From the NCBI RefSeq assembly GCF_014697025.1, contig NZ_JACJRC010000001.1:372001-436000 (forward strand): DNA of 64,000 nucleotides. The letters run 5' to 3'. This document shows positions 35,757 through 44,439 of the stretch, piece after piece. Both the position numbers and the translations under genes were made by a program. Position 1 is the stretch's first letter. Each line of letters opens with the position of its first letter. Below the pieces are notes generated by a model. The model did not search any database. It saw only the letters and a program-made list of their open reading frames with translations, and was not told the origin of the DNA. This DNA is from Alkalinema sp. FACHB-956. Lineage in GTDB: Bacteria > Cyanobacteriota > Cyanobacteriia > Leptolyngbyales > Leptolyngbyaceae.

Positions 35757-37631
35757 TTAGAAGTCTGTGCCTTGCATCAGCGGTTGTAACTTCGCTGGAG
35801 GCCGAATCACCACTTCCCGAGGAATTTCCACCTCGAAGGTAGACCCTTGCCCCAATTGGCTGGTTACACTGATTTGCCCCCCCATCATGCGCACGAGCCA
35901 CTTGGTAATCGCTAGACCAAGCCCTGTCCCAGCATGGCGACGAGTCGCCGTTTGATCGATCTGCCGAAATTCTTCAAAGATATGGGGAAGATGTTCTTCG
36001 GCAATGCCGATGCCTGTGTCTCGAACGGTAATTTGTAGTCGATCGATCTGCAAATCCTGGACTTCAACCACCACACCGCCGGTTTCAGTGAACTTAATGG
36101 CATTGGATAGCAGATTGACCAGTACCTGACGCACCCGAGCCATATCGTTTACAACCACAGGATCCAACAATCGAGTAATCACTTGTAGCTCTAGTTGCTT
36201 CTGATCGGCCAGCGATCGCAGTTCTTCGATCGTGGATTGGAGCAATTCAGGGAGGTTGAATCCTTCTGGCTTCAGTTCCAAGCGCCCCGCTTCAATTCGC
36301 GACAGATCTAAGATGTCATTGATTAAGGCCAAGAGATGCTTACCATTGTTCAGAATGCGGCTCACCATGTCCGCTTGTTGCGGGGAGAGTTGTTTCTGTT
36401 GCCGCATGAGGAGCTGAGAAAACCCAATGATGGCATTCATGGGCGTCCGTAATTCATGGGACATGGTGGCGAGAAACTGCGATTTCATTTGCGCCGCTTC
36501 CAAAAGCCGCAAGTTTTGCATCTGAATTTGCTGTCGCTGATTTTCCAGTTCTTGGTTTTGCTCGTACAGCAAATTATTTTGCAGGGCCAGCCGCTCTTCT
36601 CGTTCTTCCAAGGCGTTAATTAACTGGGCGTTATTCAGGGCGATCGCTGCTTGCTCGCCAAAGGCCATTAACAGCCGTAAATCGTCATCGTCAAAGGCTT
36701 GGGGATTTTCCCAGTTGCCAACGGCCAACACCCCCAATCGCCCTGCTTGGGCCGAGGCGATCGCCACCGTACACAGGGCGGCGGGCGTGTGCTCTAAGGG
36801 ATTCTGAACCTCGATCGCGGGCATCCGACGATCGAGCTTGTGCGTCCGTAGCAAGAGAGATTCGCCCGTCAAAAACACTTGACTCAGTGGCCCCTTTTGC
36901 AAGGAAAACGCTTCTTGAAGAAAATCACTGCGATGCAGTCCCACGGTGGCGGTCAGTTCGAGGTGCTGGGTTTGGGCATTTTGCAGCACGATTAGACCAA
37001 ACTGTGCATCGGGAATCGCCTCACAAACGGCATCAATCATGGCTTGCAAGAGCCCCGGCAAATTCGTTAACCGCTGGTTGAGTAGATCCGTTAACTGCTG
37101 CAGGGTGCGTAGTTGTTGCTGGTTGCGGCCTAGCGTCAAGACAACGCGATTGCGGATTTTTTCAGCTTCTTGAGCGGACTGCGAGAGCCGTTCATTCTCA
37201 GCCAAAATTTTCTGGACTTGGTGATGCATCCCTTGCATCCGCCACGCCATGCGGTTGAGCCGAACTGCATTCCAGACGCGATGGCAGAGGGTTGTGGGGG
37301 TGACCTCCGGCAGCACTAGATACTCTCCAGAACCCCGTTCTAGAAGCTTCCAAGCCCCCTCTGGATTCTCCTCATGCATGAGCATGACAATTCCAACTGC
37401 GATGGGCTTCAGTTGGACGGCATCTAGGAGAAATTGCCCAGATCCATCCAATAATTGTTCATCAATGACCAAACAATCAAAGGGCTCGTTTTCCAAGGTC
37501 GCGATCGCGATCGCAGTGCTGTCTACTTCCACGATCGGGAGTTCCATGCCCGCCAAGTGCCAAGCTTGACAAACCGCCATGCGATTCGTTGCACTTGCTC
37601 CTGCTATGAGTAACTTGAGATTTCTATCCAT
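35757..37631 (-). CDS. Histidine kinase with N-terminal pseudo-receiver and GAF domain
   Basis: About 624 residues. Residues 1-120 have a receiver-like fold with the acceptor-like Asp in LVIDEQLLDGSG, but the acidic pair (VDD) is replaced by IAGAS and the TKP lysine is missing, so phosphotransfer is doubtful. A coiled linker leads to a GAF domain (~195-340) and a second coiled coil. The HisKA box FLATMSHELRTPMNAIIGF has the phosphorylatable His near residue 392, followed by HATPase motifs (NLLSNAIKFT, DTGIGI, GTGLGLAI). The frame opens one codon earlier at GTG 37634. It is soluble, converges with rsmH, and has no cognate regulator immediately adjacent, though a NarL-type gene is divergently placed at 38303. 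Confidence 0.92.
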   Translation of the reverse strand: MDRNLKLLIAGASATNRMAVCQAWHLAGMELPIVEVDSTAIAIATLENEPFDCLVIDEQLLDGSGQFLLDAVQLKPIAVGIVMLMHEENPEGAWKLLERGSGEYLVLPEVTPTTLCHRVWNAVRLNRMAWRMQGMHHQVQKILAENERLSQSAQEAEKIRNRVVLTLGRNQQQLRTLQQLTDLLNQRLTNLPGLLQAMIDAVCEAIPDAQFGLIVLQNAQTQHLELTATVGLHRSDFLQEAFSLQKGPLSQVFLTGESLLLRTHKLDRRMPAIEVQNPLEHTPAALCTVAIASAQAGRLGVLAVGNWENPQAFDDDDLRLLMAFGEQAAIALNNAQLINALEEREERLALQNNLLYEQNQELENQRQQIQMQNLRLLEAAQMKSQFLATMSHELRTPMNAIIGFSQLLMRQQKQLSPQQADMVSRILNNGKHLLALINDILDLSRIEAGRLELKPEGFNLPELLQSTIEELRSLADQKQLELQVITRLLDPVVVNDMARVRQVLVNLLSNAIKFTETGGVVVEVQDLQIDRLQITVRDTGIGIAEEHLPHIFEEFRQIDQTATRRHAGTGLGLAITKWLVRMMGGQISVTSQLGQGSTFEVEIPREVVIRPPAKLQPLMQGTDF

Positions 37632-37634
37632 CAC

Positions 37635-38302
37635 ATCTCATGCCTCAACCGAGTTTAGGCTCAACCAACTCAGCTTTATCCACTAGTGCCCTCAACTAGT
37701 CCCCTCATTCACTATTTTCAGGCATTCCCCAATTATTTTAGTGATTTGCTAACCACTAGACTATCACCCGCAATTCCCCGGTTTATTTCCTAGGGTGGAT
37801 GTAAGGACTCCCTTCTAAATATGACAGTCTCGAATAGATACAAAAGACTCGAAAATACACTGATTGAGGTACTCTAATCGGAACCATCAAGCCCAAAACT
37901 CTTGAGAATCTACCTAGGGTGGATGCATAGGAGTCAAATGGGAGACATGGGAGATCCGTAGACACGATCGCACGAGATTCATCATGAGTTGACCTTATGG
38001 CAACAAATTGACCATAAGCACTCAATTCCGCTGCAATTGCAGTCAATCTCGAGGGGACTTGTGAAGTTTACTCTCAATTCCTTCATCATTTAGGGTGAGG
38101 TGGGCGAGAATAAACGGCTACGATTGAGCACGAAATAGGGGTTAACCAGATCTGCACCGCTAAGGGATTTCCTCACGTTTTGGGAATTTTGGGTGTCCGT
38201 TTAAACTTTTGAAGGAGCGGGTGACCACAGTGATGCAGATGGCAGAATTCAGGGCAGTCTTTGGGTAAGTATCCTTATGCAAATGGGTGGAAGTTAACTC
38301 TA
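37635..38302. other. Divergent spacer kinase / NarL-type regulator
   Basis: About 670 bases. A 13-bp direct repeat CCTAGGGTGGATG occurs at 37789-37801 and 37913-37925, 124 bases apart, with related flanks; this could be a paired regulator site or remnants of a duplication. No gene is supported. Confidence 0.5.
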
Positions 38303-38992
38303 ATGAACGACATTCGAATCGCGCTGATAGAAGATCACGATTTAACCCGTGTCGGCATGCGGACTGCACTCCAACAACGATCGGGTTTTCGGGTCATTGG
38401 CGAGGCATCCAATGGGGCCGATGGGCTGCGTTTGCTGACGATCGCTAAGCCTGACGTGGCCATTGTGGATATTGGTCTTCCCGATATGGATGGCATTGAG
38501 TTGACAAAACGGTTTAAACAGGCACAGCCGTCAGAGAACTCCCCAACCAAAATTTTGATTTTGACGCTTCAGGATACGGAAGACGTTGTAATGGCAGCCT
38601 TTGCCGCTGGCGCAGATTCCTATTGCATGAAGGATGTCAGCCTGGATCAATTGGTGGAAGCCCTACGGGTCACCCATGAAGGGAATTCTTGGATTGATCC
38701 GGCGATCGCCCGCATTGTTCTGCGTCAGTCCCAGCAGCCCGCGATGGCAGGGCGCAATGCGGCCCTACCCCCTACCCCCACTGAGCCAACGGAATCCTAC
38801 CCCTTAACCGAGCGGGAGTTGGAAGTTCTCCAACTGATTGTGGACGGCTACAGCAACGCTGCGATCGCAGATAAGCTCTTCATCACGGTCGGTACGGTGA
38901 AAACCCATGTCCGCAATATTTTGAATAAATTGTGCGCTGACGATCGGACACAAGCAGCGGTGCGGGCTTTACGATCGGGGCTGGTTTGCTAG
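38303..38992 (+). CDS. NarL/FixJ-type response regulator
   Basis: About 229 residues. The receiver has LIEDHD, phosphoacceptor in VDIGLPDMDG, LTL and KD at the lysine position (CMKDVS), the usual NarL form. The C-terminal LuxR-type helix-turn-helix has LTERELEVLQLIVDGYSNAAIADKLFITVGTVKTHVRNIL. It should act as a phosphorylation-dependent transcription regulator. ATG 38303 begins the conserved part; the frame is open to 38261 without support. Its partner may be the divergent histidine kinase (inference from position only). Confidence 0.92.
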   Translation: MNDIRIALIEDHDLTRVGMRTALQQRSGFRVIGEASNGADGLRLLTIAKPDVAIVDIGLPDMDGIELTKRFKQAQPSENSPTKILILTLQDTEDVVMAAFAAGADSYCMKDVSLDQLVEALRVTHEGNSWIDPAIARIVLRQSQQPAMAGRNAALPPTPTEPTESYPLTERELEVLQLIVDGYSNAAIADKLFITVGTVKTHVRNILNKLCADDRTQAAVRALRSGLVC

Positions 38993-39299
38993 TTGAGTTA
39001 TCCAGGTATCCAGGTATCTAGTTATTCAGGTATCCAGTCACCTAATCCGTTAAGCTGCTTGTTCGCGTCCTCGGTAGAGACGACGATTTAGCTAGAGCGT
39101 GCCTTCGTAATGAGAAAATCTCAGCCGTGCCATTTGGACTGACCATGCTTAAATATAGGGACAAATTTTTTGGCGATTTGACCCACTCAATCTTGATTAC
39201 CCTTTCCAGTACCAATCCCCAGTCAAGCCGCCCCCGCATTAGCAGTGCGAATTGTCCGCGCAATTCGTCGCTCCGCCAATCTTCCTCCTTCTAGACACC
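38993..39299. other. Spacer before ftsQ
   Basis: Directly after the stop of the regulator gene there are several 8-bp TATCCAGG units (about 38998-39040), several imperfect. The remainder is unremarkable; the ftsQ frame is open upstream to TTG 39252, but conserved sequence begins at ATG 39300. Confidence 0.6.
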
Positions 39300-40244
39300 A
39301 TGGCTGGCATTGCTCCCGTTTCTCGGCACGAACTTTCTCAACGAAGGCAACAACTGCGGCGACAACGACGTAACCGCACCCTCAAAATGTCTTGGCGATC
39401 GCTTGTGGTTCTCGGGCTTGCCGGAACCTCCCTATGGGCGGTGACTCAGCCTAATTGGGTCATTCGAAACCCTGCTCAGGTCAAGATTGAAGGGAATCAG
39501 TTCCTAGCTGCAAAAACGGTACGATCCCTGCTACCGATCAACTATCCTGAGTCCCTCAGTAAGGTGCAACCGACCAAAATTGCTGAGACCTTAAAGGACA
39601 AGGCCCCCATCGCCGAGGTGAGCGTAGAGCGCCATCTCTTCCCCCCAGGGTTAACCGTGCGTATCCGTGAACGTAAACCCGTTGCCCAAGCTTGGTTGAC
39701 TCCTCCAGGGGAAGCGAGCAAGGCCGATCGCAACACGAGTCCTGGGCCTAATGGTCAAGCATCTATCTCCAAGGAGGACAAGGCCCCTAGCAGTAACCCT
39801 TCTAGAGACACCGCCTCAAAGGGAGCGGCTACGGGGCAACCGTCTGGCTTATTGGATGAGCATGGGCGCTGGATCCCCTTGGAAAGTTATACAGCCGTTG
39901 AACAGAATCTCCAATTGCCGCCCCTCCAAGTGATTGGGAATCCTGATACCTATCAACCCCATTGGGATCGCTTCTACCCCATCATTAGCCGCAGCCCCAT
40001 CACGGTCCAGGCCATTAATTGGCAGAACCCTGGAAACCTAATCCTCAAAACTGAATTAGGGACTGTACACCTCGGAGCCTATGGCAATCAGTTTGGCAAC
40101 CAAATTCGAGTCCTCGATCGTATGCGGGATCTGTCTCGGAATAAAACCGCGGGTTCTATGGAATATCTCGATTTGCGAAATCCCAATACGCCTATCCTGA
40201 AACTGCGTGCTGCAAAAAGCTCCGGAAAAATTAGTACCCCATAG
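39300..40244 (+). CDS. ftsQ: Cell division protein FtsQ/DivIB
   Basis: About 314 residues. A basic cytoplasmic N-terminus (RRQQLRRQRRNRTLK) precedes one membrane span (~35-52, SLVVLGLAGTSLWAV). The POTRA-type domain follows (IRNPAQVKIEGNQFLAAKTVRSLL.. VSVERHLFPPGLTVRIRERKPVA). A Ser/Asp/Lys-rich insert at ~140-185 separates it from the beta domain. FtsQ links early and late division proteins. Position immediately upstream of ftsZ, 183 bases apart on the same strand, supports the assignment. Sequence conservation of this family is low, so the call relies on topology plus context. Confidence 0.88.
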   Translation: MAGIAPVSRHELSQRRQQLRRQRRNRTLKMSWRSLVVLGLAGTSLWAVTQPNWVIRNPAQVKIEGNQFLAAKTVRSLLPINYPESLSKVQPTKIAETLKDKAPIAEVSVERHLFPPGLTVRIRERKPVAQAWLTPPGEASKADRNTSPGPNGQASISKEDKAPSSNPSRDTASKGAATGQPSGLLDEHGRWIPLESYTAVEQNLQLPPLQVIGNPDTYQPHWDRFYPIISRSPITVQAINWQNPGNLILKTELGTVHLGAYGNQFGNQIRVLDRMRDLSRNKTAGSMEYLDLRNPNTPILKLRAAKSSGKISTP

Positions 40245-40427
40245 CGATCGAACTGTGGCAGAATTTCCCGTAATCTCATGGCACAATTAAACCGAACTTG
40301 ATGGCGAATCGACGGTTTTGCTGTTGAAGATTTAGTAGAATTGGTGTTCCGGTTAGCCAGTTACCCCCTGGTGATGCGTTGCTACCTGGAGTCAAAAAAT
40401 TGTTTATAAGTTCCGCCCGTAGTTCCA

Positions 40428-41768
40428 ATGACGCTTAACAATGAGTCAAATTCCACTCCACTGACCCTCAACGAGTCGCTTGAGCCCGGTCAGATTCGTT
40501 CCCATGCGGATATAGGCTCCCATGAGGATGGAGTCTCGAAGTTTGCGTCGGTAGGGGATAGCTCCAACTCTCTCCGCAGTATCAGTTCATCCAGTAATTC
40601 AGGGGGAAATGTCAAAGTGGTGCCCGGAGAGGAATTAAGGAGTGGTGACATCGTGCCCAGCAGTATTGCCAAAATTAAAGTAATTGGCGTAGGCGGAAGT
40701 GGCGGCAATGCTGTCAATCGAATGATCGCCAGTGAAGTGACCGGGGTTGAATTTTGGTCAATCAATACCGATGCCCAAGCGTTGACCCAGTCCTCTGCCC
40801 AAAAGCGACTGCAAATCGGTCAAAAATTAACCCGTGGTCTCGGGGCGGGCGGTAATCCCGCGATCGGGCAGAAGGCTGCAGAAGAGTCTCGTGATGAGAT
40901 TGCAGCGGCCCTAGAAGGGTCTGACCTGGTATTTATTACAGCGGGTATGGGGGGCGGTACAGGCACCGGAGCTGCGCCGATCGTTGCCGAAGTGGCTAAG
41001 GAAATTGGAGCACTGACCGTTGGAGTTGTGACCCGTCCGTTTACCTTTGAAGGGCGGCGACGCACCAATCAAGCGGAAGAGGGACTCGCGGCCTTGCAAG
41101 GGCGAGTGGATACCTTAATCATCATTCCCAATGACAAGCTCTTGTCCGTGATTTCGGAATCGACCCCGGTGCAAGAAGCGTTCCGGACAGCCGATGATGT
41201 TCTACGCCAAGGGGTGCAGGGGATTTCCGACATCATTACCATTCCGGGCTTAGTCAATGTAGATTTTGCCGATGTGCGGGCTGTGATGGCAGATGCGGGA
41301 TCGGCCTTGATGGGCATTGGCATTGGCTCCGGCAAGTCTCGGGCACGGGAAGCCGCGATGGCTGCTATCTCTTCGCCCTTGTTGGAAGCGTCGATCGACG
41401 GTGCGCGGGGCGTCGTGTTTAACATTACCGGTGGCCATGACCTCACCCTCCATGAAGTGAATGCTGCTGCGGAGATTATCTATGAAGTCGTTGATCCCAA
41501 TGCCAATATCATCTTTGGCGCTGTGATTGATGAGCGGATGCAGGGTGAAGTCCGGATTACGGTCATTGCCACAGGATTCTCTGGGGAGACCCAAGTGCAA
41601 GCAGCCACCCGACCTACGGCTACACCCAAGCGATCGGTTCCCAAATCGGAAACCAATGCTGGCGGATTACCCTTACCGGAACCCCGCACCCCCAAGCCTG
41701 CACCACCAACGCCTGGGGGGTTAGATATTCCTGAGTTTTTGCAGCGTCGTCGTCCACCCCGAGGCTAG
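40428..41768 (+). CDS. ftsZ: Cell division GTPase FtsZ
   Basis: A 446-residue tubulin-like GTPase. The GTP signature [12 protein letters not shown] is at ~166-177, [18 protein letters not shown] precedes it, and the synergy loop [11 protein letters not shown] is present. The N-terminal ~75 residues are a Ser/Asn-rich extension typical of cyanobacterial FtsZ. The C-terminal peptide [11 protein letters not shown] should bind division partners. FtsZ polymerises into the Z-ring. A strong intrinsic terminator follows at 41821. Confidence 0.98.
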   Translation: MTLNNESNSTPLTLNESLEPGQIRSHADIGSHEDGVSKFASVGDSSNSLRSISSSSNSGGNVKVVPGEELRSGDIVPSSIAKIKVIGVGGSGGNAVNRMIASEVTGVEFWSINTDAQALTQSSAQKRLQIGQKLTRGLGAGGNPAIGQKAAEESRDEIAAALEGSDLVFITAGMGGGTGTGAAPIVAEVAKEIGALTVGVVTRPFTFEGRRRTNQAEEGLAALQGRVDTLIIIPNDKLLSVISESTPVQEAFRTADDVLRQGVQGISDIITIPGLVNVDFADVRAVMADAGSALMGIGIGSGKSRAREAAMAAISSPLLEASIDGARGVVFNITGGHDLTLHEVNAAAEIIYEVVDPNANIIFGAVIDERMQGEVRITVIATGFSGETQVQAATRPTATPKRSVPKSETNAGGLPLPEPRTPKPAPPTPGGLDIPEFLQRRRPPRG

Positions 41769-41820
41769 CTGCAACGCAATTCAACGTGATTACTCATTCA
41801 AAGTTTTCTGTTCTGGTTTC

Positions 41821-41845
41821 AGGCACCCTGTAGGGTGCCTTTTTT
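41821..41845 (+). terminator. Intrinsic terminator of ftsZ
   Basis: AGGCACCCT and AGGGTGCCT form a perfect stem around GT (the true loop will be larger), followed by a T run (41841-41845). It also separates ftsZ from the converging moeA. Confidence 0.88.
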
Positions 41846-41896
41846 GTGGGTTTTCCGGGTTCAAGGAGTGGTTGCACCCCCCGTAAACTGGGGCAT

Positions 41897-43177
41897 CTAC
41901 ACAATGCCCTGCATCAACAACACTGATGTGTCGCTTCCTGCAGCGATCGCCGTTGCGCCGATGGGGATCCTGGCGAGACCGTTGCAGCCTGCGAGGTTAA
42001 TCAAGTTACCCGAATTATGGCCTCCCGCAGCGGGCGAAAAGCAAAGCTCACCGGCTTGGAAGGTGACCTTGCCCCAAAGGTAGGACTCACGCTTGCCGTC
42101 GGACTTGAGATCACAACCCGTTTTGGCCGTGATGAAGTTCGGTTGCCAGCCCGTTGCCAGTCCCGATCGTCGTTTCAAAGCCGGTTGAACAAACCGTAAA
42201 AATGTCACCAAGGCAGAGACTGGGTTTCCAGGCAGGCCGAAATACAGCGTATTAGGCAGGGTCGCAAAGGTGAGGGGTTTGCCGGGTTTAACCGCGATCG
42301 ATCGAATCTGAATCGTTGCGCCCAGCGCTTCTAAAATTCCATCCACATAGTCATAATCCCCGACGGAGACCCCACCGGAAGAAATTACGATATCTGCTTG
42401 GGCGATCGCGGCTTCCATGGCCGCTTGCAACGCAGCGGGATCATCGGGCACAATGCCCAAACGCAACACCTCCGCTCCCGACTGTTGCACCAAAGCCGCT
42501 AAAGCGTATTGGTTGGAATCCACAATCTGTCCCGGCTGTAACGGCTGGTCTGGTGTCACCAGTTCATCGCCGGTGGAGAGAATGGCCACCTTGGGCCGCT
42601 GATAGACCGGTACCTGGGTACATTGCACGGCTGCCAGAACCGCAATTTCTGCGGCTCCTAGACGAGTTCCCGCCGCTAACAACGGTTGTCCCGCTTGGTA
42701 AAAACCACCCCGCCGCCGGACAAATTCCCCTAGGTGACGGGGGGGGACTAAGATCGTGACCCGATCGCCTTGGCGCTGGGTATTTTCCTGCATCACGATC
42801 GTATCGGCTCCCAAGGGCAGCATCGCCCCCGTAAAAATGCGGGCCGCCTGTCCCGGTTGCAGTGTTTGTTGGGGGGCAACCCCCGCCGGAATCTCTTCAA
42901 CCACGGCCAGGGTGATTGCCCCAGGTTGCCCTGTTGCCACTTGCCCTGTTGCCACTTGCCCTGTTGCCACTTGCCCTGTTGCTACATCGTCATAGCGCAC
43001 CGCATAGCCATCCATTGCAGAATTATCCCAATGGGGAAAATCCAACTCACTGCTCACAGGCTGTGCCAAAACGCGATCGATCGCCTCCAATAACGGTACC
43101 CAATCACAATCAACCGCTGCATCCGGCACTTGGACTGCTTGAAAAATCAAAGACTCCGCCGTTTCAACTGCCAACAT
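41897..43177 (-). CDS. moeA: Molybdopterin molybdenumtransferase MoeA
   Basis: About 426 residues from ATG 43177; the frame is open to 43291 without family resemblance. MoeA motifs: DNSAMDGYAV, LPLGADTIVMQE, STGDELVTP, SGGVSVGDYDYV and GLPGNPVSALVTF. It inserts molybdate into adenylated molybdopterin, needed for nitrate reductase and other Mo enzymes. Between ~85 and 105 there is an insertion VATGQ repeated four times, caused by a 15-bp tandem duplication close to the domain I region. This segment is predicted to be a surface loop, so activity is probably kept. No other Mo-cofactor genes are in the window. Confidence 0.94.
   Translation of the reverse strand: MLAVETAESLIFQAVQVPDAAVDCDWVPLLEAIDRVLAQPVSSELDFPHWDNSAMDGYAVRYDDVATGQVATGQVATGQVATGQPGAITLAVVEEIPAGVAPQQTLQPGQAARIFTGAMLPLGADTIVMQENTQRQGDRVTILVPPRHLGEFVRRRGGFYQAGQPLLAAGTRLGAAEIAVLAAVQCTQVPVYQRPKVAILSTGDELVTPDQPLQPGQIVDSNQYALAALVQQSGAEVLRLGIVPDDPAALQAAMEAAIAQADIVISSGGVSVGDYDYVDGILEALGATIQIRSIAVKPGKPLTFATLPNTLYFGLPGNPVSALVTFLRFVQPALKRRSGLATGWQPNFITAKTGCDLKSDGKRESYLWGKVTFQAGELCFSPAAGGHNSGNLINLAGCNGLARIPIGATAIAAGSDTSVLLMQGIV
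42930..42989 (-). repeat. In-frame tandem repeat in moeA, 4 x 15 bp
   Basis: CCTGTTGCCACTTGC occurs three times exactly (42930-42974), then a fourth diverged unit to 42989; on the coding strand it encodes VATGQ repeats. Confidence 0.95.
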
Positions 43178-43465
43178 AGACCCACAATTTTGAACAATTT
43201 GAACAATACAATTTGAACAATATTTGAATAATATTTGAGCAAAAAATTGCATGAAAATTTGAACCCCGAGGTGATGCCCCGATCGACCCATCGAGCTTTC
43301 CTAACCACCAGTCAGGGATGATAGGGGTGCTTTTGCTCGACTAACGCAAGCTGTTCTTCTGAAAAAACTGGCAAAACCCCTTGCAGATTACTTTCAAACT
43401 AGACCTTCCTGTGAAATAATGGTTATTTGTGTCTGAATAAATACCAGCCCTTAAGGTTGTGAATC
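43178..43465. other. Divergent spacer moeA / rpmG
   Basis: Just upstream of moeA, TTTGAACAAT-type units occur four or more times (43185-43240). The rest should hold the rpmG promoter; a loose TTTCAA-17-AATAAT pair (43393-43421) is a weak candidate. Confidence 0.5.
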
Positions 43466-43660
43466 ATGGCTAAAAACAAAGGCGTAAGAATAATCATTAC
43501 GCTGGAGTGTACGGAGTGCCGTACCAATCCAGATAAGCGTTCTGCAGGGGTGTCCCGTTACACCACGATGAAGAATCGTCGGAACACCACCAGCCGGCTA
43601 GAACTCAAGAAGTTCTGCCCCCATTGCAACAAGCATACCGTTCACCGCGAAATTAAGTAG
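43466..43660 (+). CDS. rpmG: Ribosomal protein L33
   Basis: A 64-residue L33. Two Cys pairs (LECTECRT and [11 protein letters not shown]) form the zinc site, so this is the zinc-containing C+ form. The motif [17 protein letters not shown] is typical for cyanobacterial and plastid L33. It lies upstream of rpsR, an arrangement also found in plastid genomes (rpl33-rps18). An AGCTTCGC-type hairpin in the spacer (43711-43736) may lower read-through. Confidence 0.97.
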   Translation: MAKNKGVRIIITLECTECRTNPDKRSAGVSRYTTMKNRRNTTSRLELKKFCPHCNKHTVHREIK

Positions 43661-43844
43661 TTGTGAGATTAGTCGTCCTAAGTGCCTTTAAAGCGAGCTT
43701 GACGACCAGAGCTTCGCAAACTTAGCGAAGGCTCGGATTTGATACACCAGTTCTCCTGGCAAATCCTTTGGAAGTTTTGAGGGGGCGATCGCTCCAAACA
43801 AAACTCAGAATCTCCGTTCTGTCCAATTCATCGAGTGAAACACC

Positions 43845-44060
43845 ATGGCTTATTTTCGTCGTCGCATTTCTCCCATTAAACCGGGCGATCCCATTGATTA
43901 CAAAGATGTAGACCTGCTGCGGAAGTTTATTACAGAGCGCGGTAAGATTTTGCCTCGTCGCATCACAGGATTGACCGCTAAACAGCAGCGGGATCTGACG
44001 GTTGCCATCAAGCGAGCTAGAATTTTGGCATTGCTACCCTTCATCAACCAAGAAGGCTAA
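43845..44060 (+). CDS. rpsR: Ribosomal protein S18
   Basis: A 71-residue S18. The core [35 protein letters not shown] and the ending [13 protein letters not shown] are diagnostic. It binds S6 in the platform of the small subunit. It follows rpmG by 184 bases on the same strand and ends with a strong terminator. Confidence 0.98.
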   Translation: MAYFRRRISPIKPGDPIDYKDVDLLRKFITERGKILPRRITGLTAKQQRDLTVAIKRARILALLPFINQEG

Positions 44061-44081
44061 GCGAGTCTTAGGGATAGATCT

Positions 44082-44127
44082 GAGGGGTGATGGCCGCAAT
44101 TAAACAGTCCATCATCCCTCGTCTTAT
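44082..44127 (+). terminator. Intrinsic terminator of rpsR
   Basis: A 12-bp stem with one G-T pair, GAGGGGTGATGG (44082-44093) with CCATCATCCCTC (44109-44120), is followed by GTCTTATTT. Confidence 0.82.
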
Positions 44128-44439
44128 TTGAATCCTTTGCAAATTGACAATAGTAATCACTAGTAATCGTTTATTGCTTGCCAGATAACAATTCTTGCCA
44201 GATAACAATTCTTGCTAGTTAATTAATGTTTGCTAGTTAATAATGCTTGCTAGCAGACAGCTATTGCTGGCACTATTTTTTCATCAATAAGATTCCATCA
44301 ATAAGAAATGGATGACTAATGACCGATCGGAAATGAGGGTTTGGTGATTGTGGTAATCATTAAACCAACCCGCTATTTCCTGGAACGGTTCGGGGTTAGT
44401 TACTCAAGTCGTATACGCTCGCCTGGATGAAGCCCTGCT
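44128..44439. other. Spacer before the RNB exoribonuclease gene
   Basis: About 310 bases with several small duplications: TAGTAATC, GCCAGATAACAATTCTT twice near 44178-44212, and TTGCTAGTTAAT twice near 44213-44240. No gene is supported. Confidence 0.6.
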
